This document shows positions 30,430-39,016 of a DNA stretch of 64,000 nucleotides, in pieces. A program made the position numbers and the translations under genes. Source of the DNA: Bradyrhizobium sp. U87765 SZCCT0048 (GTDB lineage Bacteria; Pseudomonadota; Alphaproteobacteria; Rhizobiales; Xanthobacteraceae); NCBI RefSeq assembly GCF_018131225.1, contig NZ_JAFCMM010000005.1, positions 682,001-746,000 on the forward strand, read 5' to 3'. The stretch's first letter is position 1; the number at the start of each line of letters is the position of its first letter. The notes under the pieces are model-generated. The model was given only the letters and a program-made list of their open reading frames with translations, searched no databases and was not told the origin of the DNA.

Positions 30430-31410
30430 ATGCTGTCTCGCCGTACATGTCTGGCGATGGCCGGAGCGATCGGAACCGGGCTCGCCGCGCGCAAGGGATC
30501 GGCGCAGCCCGCCGCGGCGCCGACCGTACGCACGCCGGTGGCCTTCGACGTGCCACCAAATGGCTGCGACTGCCACGTCCACGTCTTTCCCGATCCCGCA
30601 AAATTTCCGTTCTGGAGCGGGCGGGTCTACACCCCGCCCGTGGCGACGCCCGATGACCTGCTGGCGCTGCAGACCGCGTTGCGCATGCAGCGCGTGGTGA
30701 TCGTGACGCCGAGCGTCTACGGCACCGATAACGCCGCGACGCTGCACGGCATCGCGATGCTCGGGTTGCAGCGCGCCCGCGGTGTCGCGGTGATCGGCGC
30801 CGCGACGTCCGTGGCCGATCTCGATGCGCTCGACAAGGGCGGCATCCGCGGCATTCGCGTCAATCTCGAGACCGGTGGCGTCACCGATCCCGCCGCGGCC
30901 ACGCGCATCTTCAACGACGCGGTCGCGCGCATCCGCGATCGGCCCTGGCACATGCAGGTCTATGCACGCATCTCCGTCATCGCCGCGCTGAAAGAGACGC
31001 TGGCGGCGGCGCCGATGCCGCTGGTGTTCGATCACTTCGCCGGCGCCCAGGCTGCTCTCGGCGTCGACCAGCCGGGCTTCGCCGCCGTGCTCGATCTGGT
31101 GCGCGCCGGCAAGGCCTATGTGAAGATCTCGGGCGCCTATCGCGCGTCGGAGCGCGCGCCGGACTATCCCGATGTCGCGCCGCTGGCGCGGGCGTTGATC
31201 ACAGCCAATCCGGAGCGCATCGTCTGGGGCAGTGACTGGCCGCATCCCGACAGCGTGATCGTGCAGGGGCGCAAGGCGACCGATCTCGCGCCCGCGCTGC
31301 CGATCGACGACGGCCGGGTGCTGAACCTGCTCGCCGACTGGGCGCCCGACGCAGCGATCAGGCACAGGATCCTGGTTGACAATCCGGCGCGGCTCTACGG
31401 CTTCGGCTGA
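30430..31410 (+). CDS. Tat-exported amidohydrolase (lactonase/isomerase-like)
   Basis: 326-residue TIM-barrel amidohydrolase-2 family enzyme. A twin-arginine signal (Leu-Ser-Arg-Arg-Thr-Cys-Leu-Ala) and hydrophobic Ala-rich stretch end near residue 30. Metal motif Cys-Asp-Cys-His-Val-His-Val-Phe is followed by Val-Phe-Asp-His-Phe and Trp-Gly-Ser-Asp-Trp-Pro-His-Pro. Relatives hydrolyse or isomerise lactones (2-pyrone-4,6-dicarboxylate, galactarolactone). ATG 30430 is preferred, six bases after AGGGGAGA; ATG 30424 is too close. Last gene of the cluster; periplasmic location suggests it acts before uptake by the MFS carrier. Confidence 0.88.
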   Translation: MLSRRTCLAMAGAIGTGLAARKGSAQPAAAPTVRTPVAFDVPPNGCDCHVHVFPDPAKFPFWSGRVYTPPVATPDDLLALQTALRMQRVVIVTPSVYGTDNAATLHGIAMLGLQRARGVAVIGAATSVADLDALDKGGIRGIRVNLETGGVTDPAAATRIFNDAVARIRDRPWHMQVYARISVIAALKETLAAAPMPLVFDHFAGAQAALGVDQPGFAAVLDLVRAGKAYVKISGAYRASERAPDYPDVAPLARALITANPERIVWGSDWPHPDSVIVQGRKATDLAPALPIDDGRVLNLLADWAPDAAIRHRILVDNPARLYGFG

Positions 31411-31665
31411 TGGCCGCAGAGCCCCGCGTCGCCACTGGCATCGTGGCGGCTGTATGGCGGCGGGAACAGCGGGAACGGGGCGTGGCCGCGGCGGTTGAAG
31501 AGCCGCTGCCATCGCCGCCGTCAAGATGCCCACCTTTTGCGCTTGCCTCGACAAGGCCGCGCGACGAGCATCGAGATGGCGGTGCGCGGTCGTTGTTTTC
31601 CGGGGGCGCAGGATCGTAGCGATCTCGCGGGTGGCATCAATTCCCTGCAGGAAGGTCCTCGACCC

Positions 31666-32043
31666 ATGCACAGTCAGACGCGTCTCAGCATCCTGTCGCT
31701 CGTCGCGCTGGCGTTCGGCGGTCTCGCCCCCGCCGGCGCCGACGACTATCGCGGCACGGCCGCCCAGCAGCTCGCCTGTACGCCCGACGTCTTTCGGTTC
31801 TGCAGCAGCGACATCCCCGATGCCGACCGCATTGTGCTGTGCCTGCGCCGGAACATGCCGCAGCTCAGCACGGCCTGCCACACTGTGTTCGACGCCAACG
31901 CCAGCATGACCACGGCCGACAAGCCGCCGGCACCGGCGCAACTGCGGCCGCCGTCCCCCAGGGGGCATGCCGCGCCGCCGCCGGCCGGGGTGGCGCCCGC
32001 GCGCCCGCCCGTTGCCGCTCCGCCGCCGTCCGACGATGACTGA
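31666..32043 (+). CDS. secreted cysteine-rich protein (GLG1-like repeat)
   Basis: 125-residue exported protein. Signal peptide to about residue 26 (Ala-Gly-Ala-Asp). The core Cys-Thr-Pro-Asp-Val-Phe-Arg-Phe-Cys, Ile-Val-Leu-Cys-Leu-Arg and Leu-Ser-x-x-Cys has four spaced cysteines like the cysteine-rich GLG1 repeat. The C-terminal ~45 residues are Pro/Ala-rich and disordered. Common in Bradyrhizobium, function unknown. ATG 31666 after CAGGAAGG. Confidence 0.75.
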   Translation: MHSQTRLSILSLVALAFGGLAPAGADDYRGTAAQQLACTPDVFRFCSSDIPDADRIVLCLRRNMPQLSTACHTVFDANASMTTADKPPAPAQLRPPSPRGHAAPPPAGVAPARPPVAAPPPSDDD

Positions 32044-32180
32044 TCAGTCGCGCAACGCGGCCACCGGGAGCCTGCGTCGCGAGGAACCGGCGCCGGTGTT
32101 TGCGCATTGATGGCGTCACGGCCGGTGGTCGCGCCACAGGCGGCGTACAACCGGCGATCAACAATGGAAGGACGAAGGCG

Positions 32181-32393
32181 ATGCGCACGTTTATCGGCAT
32201 GATTCTCGGCTGTCTGCTCACCATTGCGGTCGTCTACATCCACGACACCATGGCGACATCGACGGTCGCGAACGGCGGAGCCATCGCGACGCAAGCGCGA
32301 ATCGTGAACTGGGACGTGGCGTCGAGCGAATGGAACCGGATGACGGACCGCATCCGCACAGCCTGGGCGCGGCTGACCGCGGACGTCGGCTGA
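32181..32393 (+). CDS. small single-helix membrane protein
   Basis: 70 residues from ATG 32181 (GGAAGGACGAAGG upstream). One N-terminal helix (Phe-Ile-Gly-Met-Ile-Leu-Gly-Cys-Leu-Leu-Thr-Ile-Ala-Val-Val) and a Trp-containing soluble tail. Not recognised beyond being typical of small Rhizobiales envelope proteins. Ten bp before the next start. Confidence 0.65.
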   Translation: MRTFIGMILGCLLTIAVVYIHDTMATSTVANGGAIATQARIVNWDVASSEWNRMTDRIRTAWARLTADVG

Positions 32394-32403
32394 GGCCCGT
32401 CGC

Positions 32404-32649
32404 GTGAGCGCTGTGCGGACCGGCGAGGAGCCGCCGATCGACGATGTGATCGAACGGGTGCTGACGACCTATGGCTTCATGCGCTCGCTCACCCCGGTCG
32501 AACGCGCGAGGGCGCGCGAGCGCACCGGCGCCTATCTCGCCATGCTGCATGCGGCCGGACACACCGACGCCCGGCGGCTGGCCGTGTTCGGCCTCGCCTA
32601 TCTCAAGACCATGCATGACAGGCCGGACCCGCGCTTCACCGGGTGCTGA
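32404..32649 (+). CDS. small hypothetical protein, paralogue of the product at 15880-16071
   Basis: 81 residues from GTG 32404. Helical, Arg/Glu-rich, with Val-Leu-Thr-Thr-Tyr-Gly near residue 20 and Ala-Arg-Arg-Leu-Ala-Val-Phe-Gly-Leu-Ala-Tyr-Leu near the end; both blocks match the smaller protein on the minus strand near 16 kb. Follows the membrane-protein gene closely, probably one operon. Confidence 0.7.
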   Translation: MSAVRTGEEPPIDDVIERVLTTYGFMRSLTPVERARARERTGAYLAMLHAAGHTDARRLAVFGLAYLKTMHDRPDPRFTGC

Positions 32650-32719
32650 CCGCCGGCTGGCCCTGCGGCCGGCGAACTGACGCATGGATCGGCTTGCCTC
32701 GATCGGCTAGAAGCCGGCG

Positions 32720-33280
32720 ATGGACAGCCCTTCGTCGGACCGTGTTTCTCACAAGATCCTGTCGCCGCCGGCGATCGAGACCGCGCGCCTGCGCCTCGCC
32801 GCGCTGACGGCCGAGGACGCGCCGGCGCTCCAGCGCCTGACCGACGATCCGGCCATCACCGCCATGGTGCACTTCCTCGCGAGCCGGTTCACGCTGGCCG
32901 ATGCGCTGGCGCTGATCGGCCGCTTCAGCACCGGCCGTGATCGCCTCATGGGGGTGTTCGGCCGCGCGGCGGATCTCGAAGACGGCCTGATCGGCGCCGT
33001 CGGCGTCCATCTCCATGGCGATGAGGCGATCGAGATCGGTTACTGGATCGCGCGCGCCATGCATGGACGCGGCGTTGCGGCCGAGGCGGCGCGAGGCGTT
33101 CTCGGCTGGCTGGCGGCGGACTGGCCGGAGCGGCAGGTGATCGCCGAATGCCGCCGCGAGAACATCGCCTCCTGGCGGCTGCTTGAAAAGCTGGGTTTTC
33201 GGCCGACCGGGGCCGCGGGAGCGCGGCCCGGCCGGCAGCTTCTGGTGTATAGGCCCGACGGGTCCGTCGGGACGCGCTAG
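32720..33280 (+). CDS. GNAT family N-acetyltransferase (RimJ/RimL-like)
   Basis: 186-residue acetyltransferase. Begins with the RimJ/RimL style Ile-Glu-Thr-Ala-Arg-Leu-Arg-Leu-Ala-Ala-Leu-Thr; the acetyl-CoA site is Ala-Met-His-Gly-Arg-Gly-Val-Ala-Ala-Glu-Ala-Ala, and Asn-x-Ala-Ser-Trp-Arg-Leu-Leu-Glu-Lys-Leu-Gly-Phe ends the fold. Acetylates an amine of a protein N-terminus or small molecule. Its stop overlaps the convergent DUF1328 gene by 4 bp. Confidence 0.88.
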   Translation: MDSPSSDRVSHKILSPPAIETARLRLAALTAEDAPALQRLTDDPAITAMVHFLASRFTLADALALIGRFSTGRDRLMGVFGRAADLEDGLIGAVGVHLHGDEAIEIGYWIARAMHGRGVAAEAARGVLGWLAADWPERQVIAECRRENIASWRLLEKLGFRPTGAAGARPGRQLLVYRPDGSVGTR

Positions 33281-33450
33281 GCACGGAAGATCGTCAGGCC
33301 CAGCAACAGCAGGACGATGAAGATCGCTGCGAACACATAGAACAGGAAGCGGGCGATATCGGCCGAGACCACCGACACGCCGGTGAAGCCGAGCAGGCCG
33401 GCGATGATGGATACGACAAGGAAGATCAGCGCCCATTTCAACAGCGACAT
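33277..33450 (-). CDS. DUF1328 (YtjA-like) small membrane protein
   Basis: 57 residues, two hydrophobic helices: Trp-Ala-Leu-Ile-Phe-Leu-Val-Val-Ser-Ile-Ile-Ala-Gly-Leu-Leu-Gly-Phe-Thr-Gly and Phe-Ile-Val-Leu-Leu-Leu-Leu-Gly-Leu. This matches the DUF1328/YtjA family, often stress induced, function unknown. Confidence 0.9.
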   Translation of the reverse strand: MSLLKWALIFLVVSIIAGLLGFTGVSVVSADIARFLFYVFAAIFIVLLLLGLTIFRA

Positions 33451-33636
33451 GGCGTGAGGCTCCGGTGACAGTGACAGATGGCCCATCAACCCGGCCGCGC
33501 CGGACTTGTTCCGATGGTGGAACACGAACCCCGTTCCCGCATGGCAGCCGCCCGGCCGCCGGGGGACGTCGGGCGCCCGGCGGTGGCTGTTGATTATGCC
33601 CGCCGCATCACCTAGACAATGACCCGGGGGCTCGTC

Positions 33637-33933
33637 ATGAAATTCGACACCGTGTGGGCGGCAGTTTTGACCGGCATTGCGATTGCGGCCGGCGTGTTGA
33701 TTGTCGGCTACTTGCTGGTGCAGGTTCTGCTTCCGGCACCCGACTATCATGACCCGCTGTCCCGACGGAAGGAATCGTGCCTGTTCTGCGCTGGCTCCGA
33801 GCTGCGCGAGCATCGCGCTTTCGGGCATGATGCCGTCGATCCGGTTCAGCCCGGCGATACGGGGGAACCGGCGCTGATCAGCGAGCGCGGCCTCAGGATT
33901 CGTCTCGCCGGCCTGCTGTCGCCGGCGGCCTGA
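33637..33933 (+). CDS. hypothetical protein with one membrane helix
   Basis: 98 residues from ATG 33637 (in-frame ATG 33619 is also possible). One helix at ~8-30 and a polar tail with two Cys separated by two residues (Cys-Leu-Phe-Cys), a possible metal or redox pair. Family not recognised. Confidence 0.5.
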   Translation: MKFDTVWAAVLTGIAIAAGVLIVGYLLVQVLLPAPDYHDPLSRRKESCLFCAGSELREHRAFGHDAVDPVQPGDTGEPALISERGLRIRLAGLLSPAA

Positions 33934-34190
33934 CCGGTTCGTTCATTTTCGTTTTGGACGAGGGGCGGCCGGATGACGGACCATCTCGTACGTCTGCTCG
34001 CATGTTCGCCGCATGTCGCCGGGCGATGAAATGATCGCTGAGCGCTCTGTTCGGTCACGTCATCATCGTCAAGTGACTGCCGGGATGTCACATCGGCTGC
34101 GCCCGGCAAATTTTGCCGGTTCCGGTCGCAGAAAAATGCGGCAGCGGCATTTTACAACATGTTCATACCTCTGGCGTACTGAATCCGGCC

Positions 34191-34361
34191 ATGATGCAGA
34201 TCATCACCCGGTTTCTTGCGGACGAGCGCGGTGCGACGGCGATCGAGTACGGCTTGATCGCGGCTGGGATCTCGCTGGCGATCATCACCGTCGTCAATGC
34301 GCTCGGCACCAACATTGGCGCCAAGTTCTCGTCGATCAGGACGAATCTCGGCGGCAGCTGA
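34191..34361 (+). CDS. flp: Flp/Fap-type prepilin
   Basis: 56-residue type IVb pilin precursor. A short polar leader is followed by Arg-Gly-Ala-Thr-Ala-Ile-Glu-Tyr-Gly-Leu-Ile-Ala-Ala-Gly, the prepilin peptidase site and hydrophobic assembly helix with the conserved Glu-Tyr. It would be cut by a TadV/CpaA peptidase and assembled by a Tad system. No cpa/tad genes lie nearby, so the machinery is elsewhere. The start may be 34191 or 34194 (ATGATG). Confidence 0.92.
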   Translation: MMQIITRFLADERGATAIEYGLIAAGISLAIITVVNALGTNIGAKFSSIRTNLGGS

Positions 34362-34534
34362 TCGGTCGCCGCCCCTGCGCAGACGAAGGCCCATGGCGCG
34401 GCATTGTGGCGCCACGCGGGACTTGACCACAGCGCCTGCCACGCAGCTTGACCCGTAACGCCAAATCACTGATGGTCGGCATGGTCGCAAGAGGTTTGGT
34501 TCTTGTGACGTGAATTCCGGCGATGCTTCGTGCG

Positions 34535-34569
34535 AACCCGCTTCCCTCTATGGGCGGCGGGTTTTTTAT
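34535..34569 (+). terminator. rho-independent terminator at the left edge of the phage block
   Basis: AACCCGC (34535-34541) pairs with GCGGGTT (34557-34563), followed by a six-T run. It lies between the pilin gene and the first phage gene. The region 34362-34631 otherwise shows no gene. Confidence 0.75.
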
Positions 34570-34631
34570 TGGCCGCGCTGCAAACCGCGCCGCCTCCGTC
34601 GCCGGCAAGAGGATATTCGACGCTGCCCCAC

Positions 34632-35096
34632 ATGACAGGTCGCCCCACGCTCTACACCGCCGACGTCGCGAGGCGCATCTGCGCTGAGCTGTGCACCGGC
34701 CGCACGCTGCGCGACGTCTGCCGCGATGCCGGCATGCCGACTGAGAGCACGGTGCGGGGCTGGGTGCAGAACGACCGCAGCGGCTTTGCGGCGCGCTATC
34801 GCAGCGCCCGCGAAGTCGGCTATCACGCCATGGCCGACGAGATTTTGGAGATCGCCGACGACAGCCGCAACGACTGGATCGCGCGCCGCCGGGCCAATGG
34901 CGAGGGCGAGCCGATGGTCGACCACGAGCACGTGTCGCGGGCGCGGCTGCGGGTGGAAACGCGGCGCTGGCTGCTGTCGAAGGCGCTGCCCAAGATCTAC
35001 GGCGATCGCCTCGATCTCAAGGCGACCCACGAGGCCGGCGACGACCTCGCGGCGCTGATGAAGGCAATCGATGGCCGAACGCGCGGTCTTCCTTAA
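34632..35096 (+). CDS. phage terminase small subunit (Sf6 gp1-like)
   Basis: 154-residue DNA-recognition subunit of the packaging motor. N-terminal helix-turn-helix (Leu-Arg-Asp-Val-Cys-Arg-Asp-Ala-Gly-Met-Pro-Thr-Glu-Ser-Thr-Val-Arg-Gly-Trp) then a helical core with Leu-Glu-Ile-Ala-Asp-Asp and Arg-Trp-Leu-Leu-Ser-Lys-x-Leu-Pro-Lys-x-Tyr-Gly-Asp-Arg, typical of the Sf6/P22 group. Overlaps the large subunit start by 26 bp, as usual for this pair. The ATG at 34632 lacks a good binding site; the real start could differ slightly. Confidence 0.88.
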   Translation: MTGRPTLYTADVARRICAELCTGRTLRDVCRDAGMPTESTVRGWVQNDRSGFAARYRSAREVGYHAMADEILEIADDSRNDWIARRRANGEGEPMVDHEHVSRARLRVETRRWLLSKALPKIYGDRLDLKATHEAGDDLAALMKAIDGRTRGLP

Positions 35097-36591
35097 GGCG
35101 CTCGACCAGTTCTCCGACCGGCGCTGGCGGCTGAACAACCTCTACGTCATCACCGACAAGGAGGGGCGGCGGATCGGCTTCCGGATGAACGCGGCGCAGG
35201 AAGCGCTGTTCGACGGCATGCACAACCAGAACGTGATCCTGAAAGCGCGCCAGCGCGGCTTCACCACCTTCATCCAGCTGTTCATGCTCGATGCCTGTGT
35301 GTTCAATTCCGACGTCCGCGCCGGCACCATCGCCCATACGCTGTCGGACGCCCAGGTGATCTTCCGCGACAAGGTGCGCTTTCCCTATGACAACCTGCCC
35401 GACGGCATCAAGGCGAAGGTCCCGGTGGTGAACGACAACGCCAGCGAACTGCTGCTCGGCAACAATTCCGGCATCCGCGTCTCGACCTCGCTGCGCTCGG
35501 GCACGCTGCAGTACCTGCACGTCTCCGAATACGGCAAGATCTGCGCCAAGTATCCGGACAAGGCGCGCGAGGTGCGCTCCGGCGCGCTCAACACCGTGGA
35601 CAAGAACCAGCTGGTGTTCATCGAGAGCACGGCGGAGGGCCAGGACGGCCACTTCTTCGAGCTGTGCCAGGCGGCGCGCACCCGCGCCAACACCGGCGCG
35701 GCGCTGACTGCGATGGACTTCCGCTTTCACTTCTCGCCGTGGTGGGAAGATGCCGCCTACACGCTGCCCGCCGCGAGTGTCGAGATCACGCCGGCCTATG
35801 CCAAATATTTCGACGACCTGCAGGCTGTTGGCGTTGCGCTGACGCTCGACCAGAAGGCGTGGTACGTCAAGAAGGCGGAGCAGCAGCAGGGTGACATGAA
35901 GCGCGAGTTTCCCTCGACGCCCGACGAGGCGTTCGAGGCCGCGATCGAGGGCGCCTATTATTCCGAGCAGTTGGCGCGGCTCGAACTCGACGGCCGCCTG
36001 ACGCGTATTCCCGTCGATCCGGCCTATCCCGTGAACACGTCCTGGGACCTCGGCTTCAACGACGCCAACACCATCTGGTTCAACCAGGTGGTGGGTCTGG
36101 AGGTGCGCTGGATCGGCTATTATGAGGCGAGCGGCTACGGCCTCGATCACTATGTCGGCGAACTGCACAAGTGGCGCGAGCAGCACGGTGTCACCTTCGG
36201 AGACCACTACTTTCCGCACGACGTCACCAACAACGAGCTGTCCAATGGCCGCAGCCGCTTCGACACCCTGATCGGCCTCGGTGTCACGCCGATCGCGGTG
36301 CCGCGGGTGCACAACATCAACGACGGCATCAACGCTGTGCGGCGCCTGCTGGCAAAGTCGGTCATCGACCCTGTGCGCTGCAACCGCGGGCTGAAGTCTT
36401 TACGCAACTACCGCAAGGAATGGGACGAGGAGCGCGCCGTGTTCCGCGACAAGCCCCTGCACAACTGGGCCTCCCACGGCGCCGACGCCTTCCGCACCTT
36501 CGCGCAAGGCTTCGTTGAAGCCTCCACCGTCACGCCGCGTGGCCGCTACCAGAGCCGCAAGAGCGCGGGCGGGTCGTGGGAATCGGCGTGA
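35071..36591 (+). CDS. phage terminase large subunit
   Basis: 506-residue packaging ATPase/nuclease. Walker A is Leu-Lys-Ala-Arg-Gln-Arg-Gly-Phe-Thr-Thr at ~57-66; the Walker-B-type acidic residue is Glu153 in Val-Ser-Glu-Tyr-Gly. The nuclease half begins at Ser-Trp-Asp-Leu-Gly-Phe-Asn-Asp, with later acidic residues (His-Asp-Val-Thr-Asn). It cuts concatemeric DNA and pumps it into proheads. Usual length for P22/Sf6 relatives, no frameshift, so it looks intact. Confidence 0.93.
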   Translation: MAERAVFLKALDQFSDRRWRLNNLYVITDKEGRRIGFRMNAAQEALFDGMHNQNVILKARQRGFTTFIQLFMLDACVFNSDVRAGTIAHTLSDAQVIFRDKVRFPYDNLPDGIKAKVPVVNDNASELLLGNNSGIRVSTSLRSGTLQYLHVSEYGKICAKYPDKAREVRSGALNTVDKNQLVFIESTAEGQDGHFFELCQAARTRANTGAALTAMDFRFHFSPWWEDAAYTLPAASVEITPAYAKYFDDLQAVGVALTLDQKAWYVKKAEQQQGDMKREFPSTPDEAFEAAIEGAYYSEQLARLELDGRLTRIPVDPAYPVNTSWDLGFNDANTIWFNQVVGLEVRWIGYYEASGYGLDHYVGELHKWREQHGVTFGDHYFPHDVTNNELSNGRSRFDTLIGLGVTPIAVPRVHNINDGINAVRRLLAKSVIDPVRCNRGLKSLRNYRKEWDEERAVFRDKPLHNWASHGADAFRTFAQGFVEASTVTPRGRYQSRKSAGGSWESA

Positions 36592-36704
36592 GCTGCACGA
36601 CGACCGTGGTCGCCGCATAGATTTTGTTTCACATCCTTGACGAAGCCGGTCGCTCCCAACGCGCTGCCTGTGCGCCGGGCGGTCGACGCATGCCACGAGG
36701 CCGC

Positions 36705-38939
36705 ATGACTGACCAACACGACGATCACGCGGTGGATGGCGAAGCGCTGTTCCGCCGGCTGCGCGGCTGGTTTCTCGAAGACTGGGAGCAGCAGTCCGAC
36801 TGGCGCAAGGCGGCGCGGGAGGATTTTGCGTTCACCTCGGGCGACCAGCTGTCCGAGGAGGACAAGGCCAAGCTGCGCGAGATGAACCGGCCGATCATTG
36901 TCATGAACCGGATCGAGCCGATCATCGACAGCGTGTCCGGCTCGGAGGTGTCGAACCGGCAGGAGGTGCGGTTCATCCCGCGCAGCCAGGGCGACGTCCA
37001 GGTCAACGAGGTGTTGACCGCCGCGGCGCAGTGGTTTCGCGACCAGTGCGATGCCGAGGACGAGGAATCCGACGCCTTCCGCGACACCGTGATCTGCGGC
37101 ATGGGTTGGACCGAGACGCGCCTCGACTACGAGGAGGAGCCCGAGGGCAAGCCGGTGATCGAGCGTATCGATCCGTTGGAGATCGTATGGGATTCGACGG
37201 CGCGCAAGCGCAACCTCGTCGACATGCGCCGGGTGTTTCATATCCGCCGCGACATCCCGATCGAGGATGCGCGGGCGCTCTGTCCGGGTGAGCATTTCGA
37301 GGACGGCGACTACAACGCCGCCTGGGTCGACCGTGGCAACGAGAAGGAGCCGCACGAGGTCGACAACAGATACTACGACAAGGACGACACCAATAACGGC
37401 GCGCCGTCGGACAGGACCGTCACCATGGTGCGGGCGCAGTGGTGGGAACGGGTGCCGGTGTGGCTGGTGGCCGATCCGGCCAATCCCGACAACATCCTGA
37501 CGCTCGAGAAAGAACAGTTCGACGAGCTGAACAAGCGGATCGAGATCGCCGGCGGCCGCATCACCTCCACCCAGGCGACGCGTAAGATTTACAAGCAGGC
37601 GTTCCTCGGCCGCATCCTGCTCGAGATCGGGCCGGCGCCGTGCAAGGATCACTTCTCGTTCAAGGCGATCACCGGCAAGCGCGACCGCAACAAGAACACG
37701 TTCTATGGCCTCGTGCGCGCGATGAAGGACCCGCAGCGCTGGGCCAACAAGTGGATGTCGCAGACCATGCACATCATGAACACCACGGCCAAAGGCGGCA
37801 TCCTGGCCGAGCGCGGATTCTTCGAGAACGATGCGGACGCGGAAGCGACCTGGGCGCGGCAGGACGCCATCACCTGGGCCAAGCAGGGTGCGCTGTCCGG
37901 CGGCAACGCCCGCTATGCGCCCAAGCCGCAGTCGCAGTTTCCGAGCGCGACCTGGCAACTGATGGAGTTCGCGATCTCCGCGATCCGCGACACCTCCGGC
38001 GTCAATGTCGAGATCCTCGGCATGCAGAACAGCGCCAGCCAGGCCGCGAGCCTCGACCTGCAGCGCAAGCAGTCGTCGATGACCATCCTGCAGCCGCTGT
38101 TCGACAGCCTGCGGCGCTATCGCAAGGAGCAGGGCCGGCTGCTGCTGTACCTGATCGAGAATTATCTCTCCGACGGCCGCCTGATCCGCATCGTCGGGCA
38201 GGAGCAGGAACAGTACGTCCCCCTGATCCGTCAGCCCGGCAATGCCACCTACGACGTCATCGTCGACGAGGCGCCGAGCTCGCCGAACCAGAAGGAAGCG
38301 ACCTGGGCGATGCTGCAGCAGATCCTGCCCGTGGTCGGCAAGATGCTGCCGCCGGCGACGTGGCTGGCGCTGCTGAAATACTCGCCGCTGCCGACGTCGG
38401 CACAGAAGGACATCTCCGACAGCGTCACCCAGCAACAGCAACAGCAGCAACAGCAACAACAGCAGCCAAGTCCCGAGCAGCTCAAGGCCCAGGCCGAGCT
38501 GCAACTGCAGCAGCAGAAGGCCCAGGCCGAGATCGCCAACCACAAGGCGCTGACCGACGCGAAGATCGACGGCATGCAGCGCGAGGCGGCGGCGAAGCAG
38601 CAGATCGAGTTGCGCAAGGCTGCGGTCGACAGCCTGCAGGCCATGGGCGAGGCGGCAATCGGCCCGGATGGCCTGCCGATGCCGCCGCAGCCGGACGCCG
38701 GAACGCTGCTGATGTCGCTGATGACCGAATTCCAACAGGGCATGCAGGCGATCGCCGCGGCGATGACGGCACCGAAACAGATCATCCGCGATCAGAACGG
38801 CGATCCGATCGGTGTCGCGCCGATGCAGATGGGTGGGGCGGGGCAAGCGGGCGCAGCTGCACAGCCGGGCCCGGCTATGCCGGGCGGTCTCGGCAATCAG
38901 GGGGGCGCTTCCGCGCAGCCGGGTGCACCCATGCAATAG
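36705..38939 (+). CDS. phage portal protein (P22-like) with a polyglutamine tract
   Basis: 744-residue dodecameric portal through which DNA enters and leaves the head. Typical text: Asn-Arg-Ile-x-Pro-Ile-Ile-Asp-Ser-Val-Ser-Gly-Ser-Glu near 70-85, Arg-Ile-Asp-Pro-Leu-Glu-Ile-Val-Trp-Asp-Ser near 160, and Ser-Gly-Val-Asn-Val-Glu-Ile-Leu-Gly-Met-Gln in the last third. Twelve consecutive Gln codons (38430-38465, mixed CAG/CAA) precede a Gln/Ala-rich coiled coil, then a Gly/Ala/Gln tail. ATG 36705 has GAGG five bases upstream. Confidence 0.92.
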   Translation: MTDQHDDHAVDGEALFRRLRGWFLEDWEQQSDWRKAAREDFAFTSGDQLSEEDKAKLREMNRPIIVMNRIEPIIDSVSGSEVSNRQEVRFIPRSQGDVQVNEVLTAAAQWFRDQCDAEDEESDAFRDTVICGMGWTETRLDYEEEPEGKPVIERIDPLEIVWDSTARKRNLVDMRRVFHIRRDIPIEDARALCPGEHFEDGDYNAAWVDRGNEKEPHEVDNRYYDKDDTNNGAPSDRTVTMVRAQWWERVPVWLVADPANPDNILTLEKEQFDELNKRIEIAGGRITSTQATRKIYKQAFLGRILLEIGPAPCKDHFSFKAITGKRDRNKNTFYGLVRAMKDPQRWANKWMSQTMHIMNTTAKGGILAERGFFENDADAEATWARQDAITWAKQGALSGGNARYAPKPQSQFPSATWQLMEFAISAIRDTSGVNVEILGMQNSASQAASLDLQRKQSSMTILQPLFDSLRRYRKEQGRLLLYLIENYLSDGRLIRIVGQEQEQYVPLIRQPGNATYDVIVDEAPSSPNQKEATWAMLQQILPVVGKMLPPATWLALLKYSPLPTSAQKDISDSVTQQQQQQQQQQQQPSPEQLKAQAELQLQQQKAQAEIANHKALTDAKIDGMQREAAAKQQIELRKAAVDSLQAMGEAAIGPDGLPMPPQPDAGTLLMSLMTEFQQGMQAIAAAMTAPKQIIRDQNGDPIGVAPMQMGGAGQAGAAAQPGPAMPGGLGNQGGASAQPGAPMQ

Positions 38940-39016
38940 AACGCTGATTTGTGGCGGTAGTTGCCACATCGGTTCAATGTGAAGCGGAATTTCTCAATAG
39001 CTTCGAGGTGATCAAG

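Noticed and set aside
34362..34631. Search for a tRNA gene or integrase at the left phage edge
   Set aside because: No cloverleaf, tRNA 3' end or recombinase frame found.
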